Assembly (NCBI RefSeq): GCF_000235745.1
Contig: NZ_AGSX01000043.1
Location: forward strand, 62,001-126,000
Source: Stutzerimonas stutzeri SDM-LAC
GTDB lineage: Bacteria > Pseudomonadota > Gammaproteobacteria > Pseudomonadales > Pseudomonadaceae
Reading direction: 5' to 3'
Length of the DNA: 64,000 bases
Shown: positions 54,476-62,405 of the stretch, one piece after another
Layout of the letters: every line of letters begins with the position of its first letter
Position numbering within the stretch: position 1 is the stretch's first letter
The notes under the pieces: generated by a model
The model's database searches: none
Told to the model about the DNA's origin: nothing
Seen by the model: only the letters and a program-made list of their open reading frames with translations
Position numbers and translations under genes: made by a program

Positions 54476-55129
54476 TCAGGTCCAGGCCAGCAGCGGCCAC
54501 CCCCGGGCCTCGGCCTGCTCACGCAACAGCGGATCGGGGTTGACCACGTGCGGATGCGCCACCTGTTCGAGCAGCGGCAGGTCGTTGATCGAGTCGGAGT
54601 AGAAGTGCGCGCCGTCCAGCGACTCGCCTGCCGCTTCGGCCCACTCGCGTAACCGCGTCACCTTGCCGTCACGGTAGGTCAGCACGCCACGGGTGTTGCC
54701 GCTGTAGAAGCCGTGCTGCTCTTCCAGCTGAATGGCCAAAACCTCGTTGATTCCGAGCCGCTCGGCAACCGCGCCGACGAGAAACTCCGCCGACGCGGAA
54801 ATCACTAGAATGCGGTCGCCGGCTTTGCGATGTTCGGCGATATGGCGCATGGCGTCGCTGTAGATCAGCGGCTCGATCACGTCCTCGACGAAGGGGCCGA
54901 CGATGTGGTCGACCTCTTCGGCCGTGCGGCCGACCAGCGGCGCCAGGCTGAACGTCATGTAGTCCTCCATCGCCAGCCGGCCGAAGGCGTACTCGGCCAT
55001 CAGCTCGGCATCCTTGCGCAGGAAGGATTCGCCATCCACCCAGCCGATCTTGGCCATTTCATGAGCCCAGAGACTGGCGCAGTCGCCGTCGATCAGGGTT
55101 TCGTCCAGGTCGAAAATTGCCAGGGCCAT
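54476..55129 (-). CDS. HAD superfamily (IB) phosphatase, SerB-like
   Basis: A 217-residue HAD hydrolase. The nucleophile motif is IFDLDETLIDGD (D5 and D7), motif II has VISASAEFLVGAVAERLG, the lysine motif is DGKVTRLREW, and motif IV is YSDSINDLPLL. This is the HAD-IB (phosphoserine-phosphatase-like) form. Its start shares one base with the stop of the ABC ATPase gene (TGATG), so it ends the ABC transporter operon. Together with the alkaline-phosphatase-superfamily gene it suggests that the operon handles organophosphates. The substrate is unknown. Confidence 0.9.
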   Translation of the reverse strand: MALAIFDLDETLIDGDCASLWAHEMAKIGWVDGESFLRKDAELMAEYAFGRLAMEDYMTFSLAPLVGRTAEEVDHIVGPFVEDVIEPLIYSDAMRHIAEHRKAGDRILVISASAEFLVGAVAERLGINEVLAIQLEEQHGFYSGNTRGVLTYRDGKVTRLREWAEAAGESLDGAHFYSDSINDLPLLEQVAHPHVVNPDPLLREQAEARGWPLLAWT

Positions 55130-56130
55130 CAAGCCACCTCGTGAATTGCGCAAGCGTCGATGGTAAGGCTTACCAGGCGACCCTGGGGATAGAGATCGGC
55201 CGAGGAGCGGTTGAGCACGTCGACCAAGAGTTCGACGTTGCGCGCTTCGACGCGGTAACGGATCACATTGCCGAGCAGGCTATGGCTTTTGATCACGGCA
55301 GCAATGCCGGTGTTGCCTTCGGTTGTGTTGAGCAAGGCGATGGCTTCAGGCCGAATCGCCACCTGTGCATTGACCGGGCGTTGCAGCAGGCGGGTGGCGA
55401 CTTCGGCGGACAGCAGGTTGTAGTTGCCGATGAAACCGGCGGCGAAGGCGTCCACCGGTGCGGTGTAGAGGGTTTCGGCATCGGCGCTCTGGACGATGCG
55501 GCCGGCATTCATCAGCAGGATGCGGTCGGAAAGCGTCAGCGCCTCTTCCTGGTCATGGGTGACGAAAATGGTCGTCAATCCCAGCTCCTGCTGGATCGTG
55601 CGGATCTGTTCGCGAAGGTGCTTGCGGATGCGGGCGTCCAGCGCCGATAGCGGCTCATCGAGCAACAGCAGGCGAGGGCGAGTGACCAACGAGCGCGCCA
55701 GAGCGACACGCTGACATTGGCCGCCTGAGAGTTGGCTGGGGTAGCGCCGCGCGAAGTCGTTGAGCTCGACCATCTCCAGCACCTCGGCGACCCGTCGCGC
55801 GCTTTCGTCCTGGGCGATTTTCTGCATGCGCAGGCCGAAGGTGACGTTCTGCTCGACCGTCATATTGGGGAACAGCGCGTAGCTCTGGAATACCATGCCG
55901 ATCTGGCGCTTCTGCGGTGCGACTGGCACCAGATCGTCGCCATCCAGCACGATCTGCCCGCCGTCTACCTCAGTCAGCCCGGCGATGCAGCGCAGCAGGG
56001 TGGATTTGCCGCAACCGGACGGGCCGAGCAGGGTGATCAGCTCACCCTTGGCGATCTCGCAGTGGATGTCGCTGAAGACCTGGGTTTCACCAAAGGACTT
56101 GTGCAGGTTGCGAATGGAAAAGTAGCTCAT
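55129..56130 (-). CDS. ABC transporter ATP-binding protein (organophosphate/phosphonate- or polyamine-type)
   Basis: A 333-residue ATPase. Walker A is GPSGCGKST, the signature is LSGGQCQRVALARS, and Walker B is LLLLDEPLSALD, with His in FVTHDQEEA. A TOBE-like C-terminal domain (residues 240-333) places it among PotA/FbpC/PhnT-type importers. The start at 56130 follows CAGGAACCCTC; the frame is open to 56205. It works with the two permeases upstream. The substrate class (phosphonate, phosphate ester, iron or polyamine) is not decided by the ATPase. Confidence 0.92.
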   Translation of the reverse strand: MSYFSIRNLHKSFGETQVFSDIHCEIAKGELITLLGPSGCGKSTLLRCIAGLTEVDGGQIVLDGDDLVPVAPQKRQIGMVFQSYALFPNMTVEQNVTFGLRMQKIAQDESARRVAEVLEMVELNDFARRYPSQLSGGQCQRVALARSLVTRPRLLLLDEPLSALDARIRKHLREQIRTIQQELGLTTIFVTHDQEEALTLSDRILLMNAGRIVQSADAETLYTAPVDAFAAGFIGNYNLLSAEVATRLLQRPVNAQVAIRPEAIALLNTTEGNTGIAAVIKSHSLLGNVIRYRVEARNVELLVDVLNRSSADLYPQGRLVSLTIDACAIHEVA

Positions 56131-56259
56131 GAGGGTTCCTGTCTCGAATTGCCGCTGCGGTGGCATGGATCGGTTTGAAGAAGCTCGGCCTGGCGAGACA
56201 CGCACGTCAGGCTCGGCCGCACAGTCTTACCAAACGGCCTTACCAAACGACCCACGCGC
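56131..56259. repeat. Tandem 13-base direct repeat between the ATPase and permease genes
   Basis: CTTACCAAACG occurs at 56226-56236 and again at 56239-56249, 13 bases apart, in the otherwise featureless 129-base gap. No further copies follow. Confidence 0.6.
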
Positions 56260-57060
56260 TTAGGCTGTACGCTCTCGATTCAACCGGGTCGCTGCCCAGG
56301 TAAACACCAGTACGAAGAAGAAGTAGGAGATCACCAGCGCGCTATTGAAGTGACCGCTGCTGTTTTTCATGTTGTTCAGGTAAACCTGCAGGGTCTCGTA
56401 GCGCGTGCCCACCAGCAGATTGGCGAAGACGAACTCGCCGAACAGAAAGGAGAACGACAGGAACAGCGACACCATCAGGCCCTTGCGCAGGTTCGGTAGC
56501 ACCACCAGCAATGCTGCCTTCCAGGTACTGGCGCCGAGCAGGTGGGCGGCGTCCATCAGGTCGCGCAGGTTGATCGCCTGCAGGTTGTTGCTGATCGCGC
56601 GGTACATGAAGGGCAGGGCGATGGTGAAGTAGGCGCCAATCAGTATCCACGGCGTACCGACCATCGCCAGCGGCCCGGAGCCGTACAGCTGCAGCAGCCC
56701 GACCGAGGACACCACCGGCGGCACCGCGAAGGGCAGCAGGATCAGGATGTTCATCAGGCCGTCGAGTTTCGGAAAGTGGTAATGCACCACGAACAGCAGC
56801 GGCAGGATCAGCACCACTGCCAGGGCCAGCGCACCGAAGCAGACCAGCAGGGACTGACCGAAGGCACGCAGGAAGCGCTCGTCGCTCCACAGCTGCAGAT
56901 ACCAGTCGAGGGTCAATCCGTCCGGAAGAATCGTGGCCGACCAGCTGTTGGCGATCGAGTAGAGAAAGGTCGCTGCCAATGGCAGCAGCAGGATCAGGAA
57001 CAGCAGCCACACCACGATGCGGTGGTAGCGCTGGCCGCGCCGGGCTTCAACGGCTCGCAT
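56260..57060 (-). CDS. ABC transporter permease, second subunit
   Basis: A 266-residue inner-membrane protein with about six hydrophobic segments. The ATPase-contact EAA-like loop is NLRDLMDAAHLLGASTWKAALLVVLPNLRKG, where the conserved E-A-A...G positions appear as MDAAHLLG. The start at 57060 overlaps the upstream permease by 14 bases. It pairs with that permease to form the membrane channel of a binding-protein-dependent importer. Confidence 0.9.
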   Translation of the reverse strand: MRAVEARRGQRYHRIVVWLLFLILLLPLAATFLYSIANSWSATILPDGLTLDWYLQLWSDERFLRAFGQSLLVCFGALALAVVLILPLLFVVHYHFPKLDGLMNILILLPFAVPPVVSSVGLLQLYGSGPLAMVGTPWILIGAYFTIALPFMYRAISNNLQAINLRDLMDAAHLLGASTWKAALLVVLPNLRKGLMVSLFLSFSFLFGEFVFANLLVGTRYETLQVYLNNMKNSSGHFNSALVISYFFFVLVFTWAATRLNRERTA

Positions 57061-57958
57061 GGTAGCTCCTCTTCAGCAGCAGCTGATGCGCCACGGTAAT
57101 CACCGCCATCAGCCCGACCAGCACCATCGCCAGCGCACTGGCCATGTGCGGATCCAGCGAGATATCCCCGGAAATCATCGCCGCGATGCGGATCGGCAGG
57201 ACGTTGAAGTTGCCCGTGGTGAGGTAATAGACGGTGGCATAGGCGCCCAGCGCGTTGGCCAGCAGGATGACGAAGGTGCCAAGCAGTGCAGGCGTCAGCA
57301 CCGGCAGGCCGATGTAGCGCCAGTAGCTCCAGATTCCCGCGCCCAGCAAGGACGCCGACTCGCGCCAGTCTTCGCGCAGCGCGTCGAACGCGGGATAGAG
57401 CAGCAACACGCCCAGCGGAATCTGGAAATAGGTGTAGAGCACGATCAGGCCGGTCTTGGAGTAGAGGTTGAAGTCCTCGATGATCCCGGCCTGCTTGAGC
57501 AGGATGGTTAGCGCCCCGTTGAAGCCGAGCAGGATGACGAACGCAAAGGCCAACGGCACACCCGCGAAATTGCTGGTCATGTTGGAAAAGGCCATGACGA
57601 AATCGCGCAGCTTCGAGTCGACCTGACGCAACGAGTAACTCCCCAGAATCGCGATGACGATCCCGAACAGGCTCGACCAGAAGGCGATCTGCAGGCTGTG
57701 CTTGATCGCTTGCAGGTAGAACTTCGAGCCGAAGATCTTCTGGAAATTGGCCAGTCCCCAGCCCTCGGGCGTGTTCAGGCTGTTGACCGTCACCCACAGC
57801 AGCGGGGCGATCTGGAAGGCGAAGAAGAACAGCGCGAAGGGCAGCAGGCAGAGCAGCGCCAGCTGTTTGCCACGAGCGGGTCTGCGACCCACCGCGGCTG
57901 GAGCGGCATGGTCGCGTATGGCCGCGGTCTTGAGGTTGTTCTCGAGCGGCGCGGTCAT
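57047..57958 (-). CDS. ABC transporter permease, first subunit
   Basis: A 303-residue inner-membrane protein with about six hydrophobic segments. A short cytoplasmic N-terminus rich in basic residues precedes helix 1 (LALLCLLPFALFFFAFQIAP). The EAA-like loop is FDALREDWRESASLLGAGIWSYWRYIGLPVL. I chose the ATG at 57958 because it overlaps the stop of the phosphatase gene as ATGA. The coupling of a phosphatase to a permease is the unusual feature of this operon. Confidence 0.9.
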   Translation of the reverse strand: MTAPLENNLKTAAIRDHAAPAAVGRRPARGKQLALLCLLPFALFFFAFQIAPLLWVTVNSLNTPEGWGLANFQKIFGSKFYLQAIKHSLQIAFWSSLFGIVIAILGSYSLRQVDSKLRDFVMAFSNMTSNFAGVPLAFAFVILLGFNGALTILLKQAGIIEDFNLYSKTGLIVLYTYFQIPLGVLLLYPAFDALREDWRESASLLGAGIWSYWRYIGLPVLTPALLGTFVILLANALGAYATVYYLTTGNFNVLPIRIAAMISGDISLDPHMASALAMVLVGLMAVITVAHQLLLKRSYHASR

Positions 57959-58758
57959 TTCAGCAGCTCCCGGCACGCGGGCTTGTCATGCGCTACGCCA
58001 AGCAGCTCGCACAGCGTGCCGCACAGCTCGGTCTGTTTTGGGCGCGCCGATAGATCGAGACTGAACGCCGAGCCCAGCGCAAACAACGGCACCTCGCGCT
58101 CCTCCGGCAGCAGGCCATTGTGGGAGCGATCGTTGTTCATCCCGTGGTCGGCCGTCACCAACACCTGATAGCCGTCATCCAGCCAACGCTGCAGGTACTC
58201 CGCCAGCAGAATGTCCGCGCGGCGTGCCGCGTTGCGGTACTGAGACGAATCCAGGCCGTGCTTGTGGCCGGCGTCGTCGATGTTCATCGGGTGCACCAGC
58301 AGGAGGTCGGGGCGATGCCGCAGCCGCAAACTTTCCGCATCGGCTAACAGGTGGGAATCGGGGTAATGGTCTTCGTAGTAGAAATGCCCGTGCTGGATCG
58401 GCAGCTCGGGGGTCTCGCTGTGGCGGTCGCGTGCGGCGTGAAACGGCGCGCGGTTATAGAGCTCACTGACCCAGTGATAGGCCGCGGCTGCAGTGCTCAA
58501 ACCTGCATCACGTGCGTAATGGAAGATGCTGCGCTCGGTCGACAGCCGCACCACATCGTTATGCACGATGCCGCTCTCGATGGGGGGCACGCCAGTGAGG
58601 ATGCACTCGTACAACGGCCGGGACAGGGCCGGCAGTTCGCACTGCAGCCGGTACAAGGCGCCGCGCCCGGCCATGCAATAGGCCTGAAGGTGCCCGAGTG
58701 CATGCTCGGCCACCTCGTAGCTGAGACCGTCAAGGATGACGAGGATGGCTTTGCGCAT
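57955..58758 (-). CDS. Alkaline phosphatase superfamily enzyme (nucleotide pyrophosphatase/phosphonoacetate-hydrolase-like)
   Basis: A 267-residue protein. Metal ligands appear as ILVILDGLSYEV (Asp), HPMNIDDAGHKHG (Asp and two His) and VTADHGMNND (Asp-His). The nucleophile position probably corresponds to Ser in PALSRPLYECILTGVPPIESGI. These are the type I phosphodiesterase/nucleotide pyrophosphatase (PF01663) motifs. No signal peptide is visible, so it acts in the cytoplasm on an imported substrate. The ATG at 58758 follows CAGGAAACGCAAGC. It lies between the binding-protein gene and the permeases, a placement that makes a phosphorus-containing substrate likely. Confidence 0.85.
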   Translation of the reverse strand: MRKAILVILDGLSYEVAEHALGHLQAYCMAGRGALYRLQCELPALSRPLYECILTGVPPIESGIVHNDVVRLSTERSIFHYARDAGLSTAAAAYHWVSELYNRAPFHAARDRHSETPELPIQHGHFYYEDHYPDSHLLADAESLRLRHRPDLLLVHPMNIDDAGHKHGLDSSQYRNAARRADILLAEYLQRWLDDGYQVLVTADHGMNNDRSHNGLLPEEREVPLFALGSAFSLDLSARPKQTELCGTLCELLGVAHDKPACRELLK

Positions 58759-58884
58759 GCTTGCGTTTCCTGCCGGTTGCCTGCCGTAGAGAGGGCGCTT
58801 TCGGGTCATTGCTCGCGAGTGCCGCTTTTCGAGCGCATTCGCGAGCTGACCTGTTCCTTGGTGCCGGTGACTTCCCGCCTCCGG

Positions 58885-59943
58885 TCATTCCATCTCGATG
58901 ATCACGTTTTCCTGCCACTGCTGCGGCAGGGCCTTGGAGGTGGCTTCCCAGGCTTCGGCGTTCTTGATGGGCCGGACCTTGGCGTACTGCTCGTTGGGCA
59001 GCAGTTTCGCCTGCACCTCGGCCGGCAGGGTCAGGTGCTCGGCGCGAATCGGCCTTGCGTTGCCCTTGGCGAGGTTGATTTGCCCGGCATCGGACAGGAT
59101 GTACTCACGCGCCAGCTTGGCGGCGTTGGGGTGCTTGGCCCACTTGTTGATGATGGTCGTGTAGCCGGAAATTACCGAGCCATCGGAGGGAATCAGCACT
59201 TCGAAGCGGCTCGGGTCGATCTGGTCGCGGTAGGACAGGCCGTTGAAGTCCCAAACCACACCGACTTCCACTTCGCCGCGCTCCAGCGTCTGGATGGTGG
59301 GGTTCGACAGCGACAGGCGGCCCTGTTTGGCGATCTCGGCGAAATAATCCAGTCCCGGCTGGATGTTCGTCTCGTCACCACCGTTAGCGATGGCGGCTGC
59401 CAGCACACCGTTCACGGCCTGGGCGGCGGCGCTGACGTCACCGATGGCGACCTTGTACGTGCCGTTCTTGAGCTCGGCCCAGGACGTCGGCGCCTCCTTG
59501 ACCAGCTGCTTGTTAACGATAAAGGCAATGGAGCCGGTGTAGGCCAGCAGCCAGTGGCCGTCCTTGTCCTTGGCCCAGTCGGGGACTTGGTCCCAGGTGC
59601 TCGGCTTGTAGGCTTGGGTGACGCCTTGCTGAACAGCGATCGGCCCGAATGCGGCACCGACGTCGCCGATGTCGGCCGTGGCGTTATCCTTTTCCGCAGC
59701 GAACTTAGCGATCTCCTGGGCCGAGCTCATGTCGGTATCCATGTGCTTGAGGCCGTATTTGTTCTGCAGATCCTGCCAGGTGTCCTTCCAGTTGGCCCAG
59801 CTGTCCGGCATGCCGACGCTGTTGACCTCACCTTCCGCGCGTGCCGCCTCTTCGAGGCTTTTCAGGTCCGTTTGTGCAGCGTTCGCCGAGGTCGCCAGCG
59901 CGATCGCCGATCCCAGCAGTGAAGCCAGCAGCAGTCGTTTCAT
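58885..59943 (-). CDS. ABC transporter periplasmic solute-binding protein
   Basis: A 352-residue protein with a signal peptide (MKRLLLASLLGSAIALATSA, cleaved near ANA). The mature protein has the PotD/AfuA-type layout: ATADIGDVGAAFGPIAVQQG, TSWAELKNGTYKVAIGDVSAA, and AAKLAREYILSDAGQINLAKG. This class binds iron, polyamines, phosphonates or sugar phosphates. It leads the six-gene operon and the regulator gene lies divergently 354 bases away. The start at 59943 follows AAAGGAGCTTCTG, an exceptionally good ribosome site. Confidence 0.9.
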   Translation of the reverse strand: MKRLLLASLLGSAIALATSANAAQTDLKSLEEAARAEGEVNSVGMPDSWANWKDTWQDLQNKYGLKHMDTDMSSAQEIAKFAAEKDNATADIGDVGAAFGPIAVQQGVTQAYKPSTWDQVPDWAKDKDGHWLLAYTGSIAFIVNKQLVKEAPTSWAELKNGTYKVAIGDVSAAAQAVNGVLAAAIANGGDETNIQPGLDYFAEIAKQGRLSLSNPTIQTLERGEVEVGVVWDFNGLSYRDQIDPSRFEVLIPSDGSVISGYTTIINKWAKHPNAAKLAREYILSDAGQINLAKGNARPIRAEHLTLPAEVQAKLLPNEQYAKVRPIKNAEAWEATSKALPQQWQENVIIEME

Positions 59944-59968
59944 CAGAAGCTCCTTTCGCAGGTCAAGT

Positions 59969-59980
59969 TGGTCTAGTTCA
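59969..59980. promoter_or_regulatory. Candidate GntR operator before the ABC operon
   Basis: TGGTCTAGTTCA matches the palindromic site at 60271-60282 (TGGACTAGTCCA) at 10 of 12 bases and resembles the TGGTCTAGACCA site of HutC/NagR-type GntR regulators. It lies 26-37 bases before the binding-protein start. Its place in the leader fits repression. Confidence 0.6.
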
Positions 59981-60269
59981 GCAAGACTGAAGCCAATCTA
60001 GGGGGCGCAAATGACATTTTGATGTCGATGCCTCCGCCGTCGCCTCCCATGGGCGACACTGCGACAGGAGCGCCGTAGCAAGCCTAGCTCAGGCTGAGCG
60101 CCTTGCCTGGCGCCGTTTCCATTACTTTCACCGATGCGCTCGAACGGGCTTAAACAACCGCTGCGTGGGTGCCATGCGCGACGATGTCACGCGCTGGTCA
60201 TTTAGCTTGCTTAACTTCAACAGCCTGTTTGCGGTGGGAAATGACAGGAGCAAGTGCTCCGTTCTGGTG

Positions 60270-60283
60270 CTGGACTAGTCCAG
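60270..60283. promoter_or_regulatory. Perfect 14-bp palindrome, candidate GntR/UTRA operator
   Basis: CTGGACTAGTCCAG is exactly self-complementary and lies 15 bases before the likely start (60298) of the GntR gene. The site form matches known operators of the HutC subfamily. Autoregulation is inference. Confidence 0.65.
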
Positions 60284-60297
60284 CCATGGAGAAGGTG

Positions 60298-61014
60298 ATG
60301 CGTGACGAGGTACCGCGAGCGGTTACGGCAATCTGCCGATCCTTGCAGGAGCAGATCGCCCACGGGTTGCTGCAGCCCAGCGGGCAACTGCCGTCCGAAC
60401 GCAAACTTAGCGAACTCTTCGACACCACACGGATCACGTTGCGAGAAGCGCTGGGCCAGCTGGAATCACAGGGGCTGATCTACCGAGAGGATCGTCGCGG
60501 CTGGTTCGTCTCACCGCCCCGGATCGCCTACAACCCGCTCGTGCGAAGCCACTTTCACGCGATGGTGCAGGAGCAGGGGCGGATCCCGGCGACGGAGCTG
60601 TTGTCCGCCCGGCTGATGCCGGCTGCCGCGGACATCTGCGCGCGCTTGGCGCTGCCCGCGTTATCCGGCGTCATCCAGATCCGCCGCGCCCGGCGCATCG
60701 ATGGCCGCTTGGTGCTCTACGTCGAACACTATCTGAACCCCAGCTACTTCCCGGGTATCCTCAATTACGACCTGACCCGCTCCCTGACCGAGCTCTATTC
60801 GAGCGAGTACGGCATCCACTACGGCCGCGTCCGCTTCGACATGGTTCCCACTGCGTTACACCCCGAAGCCGCCTCAACCCTACGCACCGCCCCCGGCAGC
60901 CCAGCCCTGCGCATCACCCGCCTCAACCGCGACCAGCATGATCGGCTGATTGATTGCGACGTGGAGTATTGGCGGCACGATGCGATTCATGTGTGTGTGG
61001 AGGTGCCTGAGTAG
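60298..61014 (+). CDS. GntR-family regulator with UTRA domain (HutC subfamily, PhnR-like)
   Basis: A 238-residue regulator. The winged helix (residues 10-75) shows SLQEQIAHGLLQPSGQLPSERKLSELFDTTRITLREALGQLE, and the UTRA effector domain (85-235) has IPATELLSARLMPAAADICARL and IDGRLVLYVEHYLNPSYFPGI. UTRA domains bind small phosphorylated or acidic ligands; PhnR-type members control phosphonate transport genes. I place the start at the ATG at 60298, six bases after GGAG; 60286 and an unsupported longer frame to 60169 are alternatives. It faces the ABC/phosphatase operon and likely represses it. Confidence 0.87.
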   Translation: MRDEVPRAVTAICRSLQEQIAHGLLQPSGQLPSERKLSELFDTTRITLREALGQLESQGLIYREDRRGWFVSPPRIAYNPLVRSHFHAMVQEQGRIPATELLSARLMPAAADICARLALPALSGVIQIRRARRIDGRLVLYVEHYLNPSYFPGILNYDLTRSLTELYSSEYGIHYGRVRFDMVPTALHPEAASTLRTAPGSPALRITRLNRDQHDRLIDCDVEYWRHDAIHVCVEVPE

Positions 61015-61202
61015 TGAGGAATGCCGACTCACCGATTGCCCACGGAAGTAAGCGTCGCCGAACTGAACGAGGCAGCGACGCTTGGCTACTACATAAGCGC
61101 GGCGTCGTGTTTATACGGCGTTACGGTAGGACGCGAGCGGCATTCCTCCCGGATACAGCCGACTCATACTGAGCAGCGCTGCTACCGAGAGTGCTCCATC
61201 GA

Positions 61203-62405
61203 CTAGCTAGGCTCGGTACCGACACGATGTTGATGGACATTGCTGAAATCATTGCCCTTTGGAGTGGCATTGATGCATTTCGCCTCCTGGCTACGGTAGT
61301 AGTCTTCGACGCTCAGGCCTGGGGCGACCTTGGCGTGCAGCGCGCAGGGTTGTTGTTGCCAAGGGTGGCTGGCCAGTTGCTCCCTCAGCTTCTTCGACGC
61401 AGAGCTGCGCTTCCAACCTTCGAGGGTAAGGTCGCGCCAGTAGCGTTCGGGGCGGCCAATGGTGGCGTCATGGGCGGCGGTAACCGGGTCCAAGTGACGA
61501 CTCTGCTCCAGTACGGGCAGATCGGGCAGCGGCTGCTCGACATCCATATATCGCTGCAAGGTATCCCAAAAGGCGTAAAGGTTGGGTTTGTCGAGGCCCA
61601 AGCTGTGCATTTTCATGCCTAGGCAAACCTTAGTGTCGGTATAGCGGTGATGCAGCCAGAGTACGTAGTCGTGGCCGCCATGGGGGGTGATCTGCAGTTG
61701 CATCACCGGGTCGAATTCGTAGAACGGGGCGACGAAGGGCGAGCGGAAGCGCCGGCCGATTCGCAGCATGCCGTCGCGCCGGTTGAAGCTGCTGCCGTCA
61801 TGGGTATATATCAGGGAATAGAGGCCGATCAGCAGATCGACGCCGATAACCGCCATAAAGAGCAGAACCGCGCCGAACCAGAATGCAGTTTGTTCGTCCC
61901 AATAACCCCAAAGCGCGCCTTGGTCCCAAGCAATGGTTCCGGCGGTAATTATTCCGAACACTCCGCCAAATATATAAGCCAGCCAGGGCCTCGATGAACC
62001 GTAAATCACGAGACAGGCGATCATAATGAAGAGACCTAGTGTTGTGACCAAGAAGTTACTGTTAAAAACATCTGCCAGCTTTAGTGTCCATGGGAAAAAA
62101 AATGACATTAAGCAGCAAAGCTTTAATATGAATAAAAAATGCAATAGCTTGCCGCTATTTTCAAAATTCCAGCGCTCCGCATCGCAATAAATCTGCTGTT
62201 TGCGTTTTTTTTCCTTGGTTTGCCGCTCATAGGCCAGATGAGCCTCACCCATAAGCTGGCCTTCGATCTCGGATATCGAATCCAAGTTGGCGTAATGCCC
62301 CCATTTCAAGGCGGTATCGAACAAACCATGCTTGTCGCGAATCGGTGAAGGCAGTGGGGGCAAGGCTTGGCCGCGATAGGCGGCAGGGCCGTAGGTTTCA
62401 GTCAT
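61203..62405 (-). CDS. DUF6708-like membrane protein coupled to a putative type VI effector
   Basis: A 400-residue protein. After a soluble N-terminal part (residues 1-80) come four hydrophobic helices between about 85 and 215, then a soluble domain with FNRRDGMLRIGRRFRSPFVAPFYEFDP and GGHDYVLWLHHRYTD, which resembles DUF6708 proteins found beside type VI secretion effectors. The gene overlaps the upstream effector-like gene by four bases (ATGA). The stretch 61980-62230, encoding the helices, is clearly AT-richer than neighbouring DNA, a sign of recent acquisition. An immunity or accessory role is inference; I am not certain of the family. Confidence 0.7.
   Translation of the reverse strand: MTETYGPAAYRGQALPPLPSPIRDKHGLFDTALKWGHYANLDSISEIEGQLMGEAHLAYERQTKEKKRKQQIYCDAERWNFENSGKLLHFLFILKLCCLMSFFFPWTLKLADVFNSNFLVTTLGLFIMIACLVIYGSSRPWLAYIFGGVFGIITAGTIAWDQGALWGYWDEQTAFWFGAVLLFMAVIGVDLLIGLYSLIYTHDGSSFNRRDGMLRIGRRFRSPFVAPFYEFDPVMQLQITPHGGHDYVLWLHHRYTDTKVCLGMKMHSLGLDKPNLYAFWDTLQRYMDVEQPLPDLPVLEQSRHLDPVTAAHDATIGRPERYWRDLTLEGWKRSSASKKLREQLASHPWQQQPCALHAKVAPGLSVEDYYRSQEAKCINATPKGNDFSNVHQHRVGTEPS

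Larger units (their letters stand above)
59944..60297. promoter_or_regulatory. Divergent promoter region between the ABC operon and its regulator
   Basis: A 354-base gene-free stretch. CTAG, normally rare in pseudomonad DNA, occurs four times here (59973, 59998, 60084, 60275). No coding frame is convincing. Confidence 0.65.

Noticed and set aside
58351-59922. A 523-codon plus-strand frame opposite the ABC binding-protein and phosphatase genes
   Set aside because: Antisense shadow; composition is Gly/Val/Leu-rich and no domain is visible.
61021-61206. A 61-codon frame after the GntR gene
   Set aside because: No ribosome site and no recognisable feature; the 190-base gap looks non-coding.
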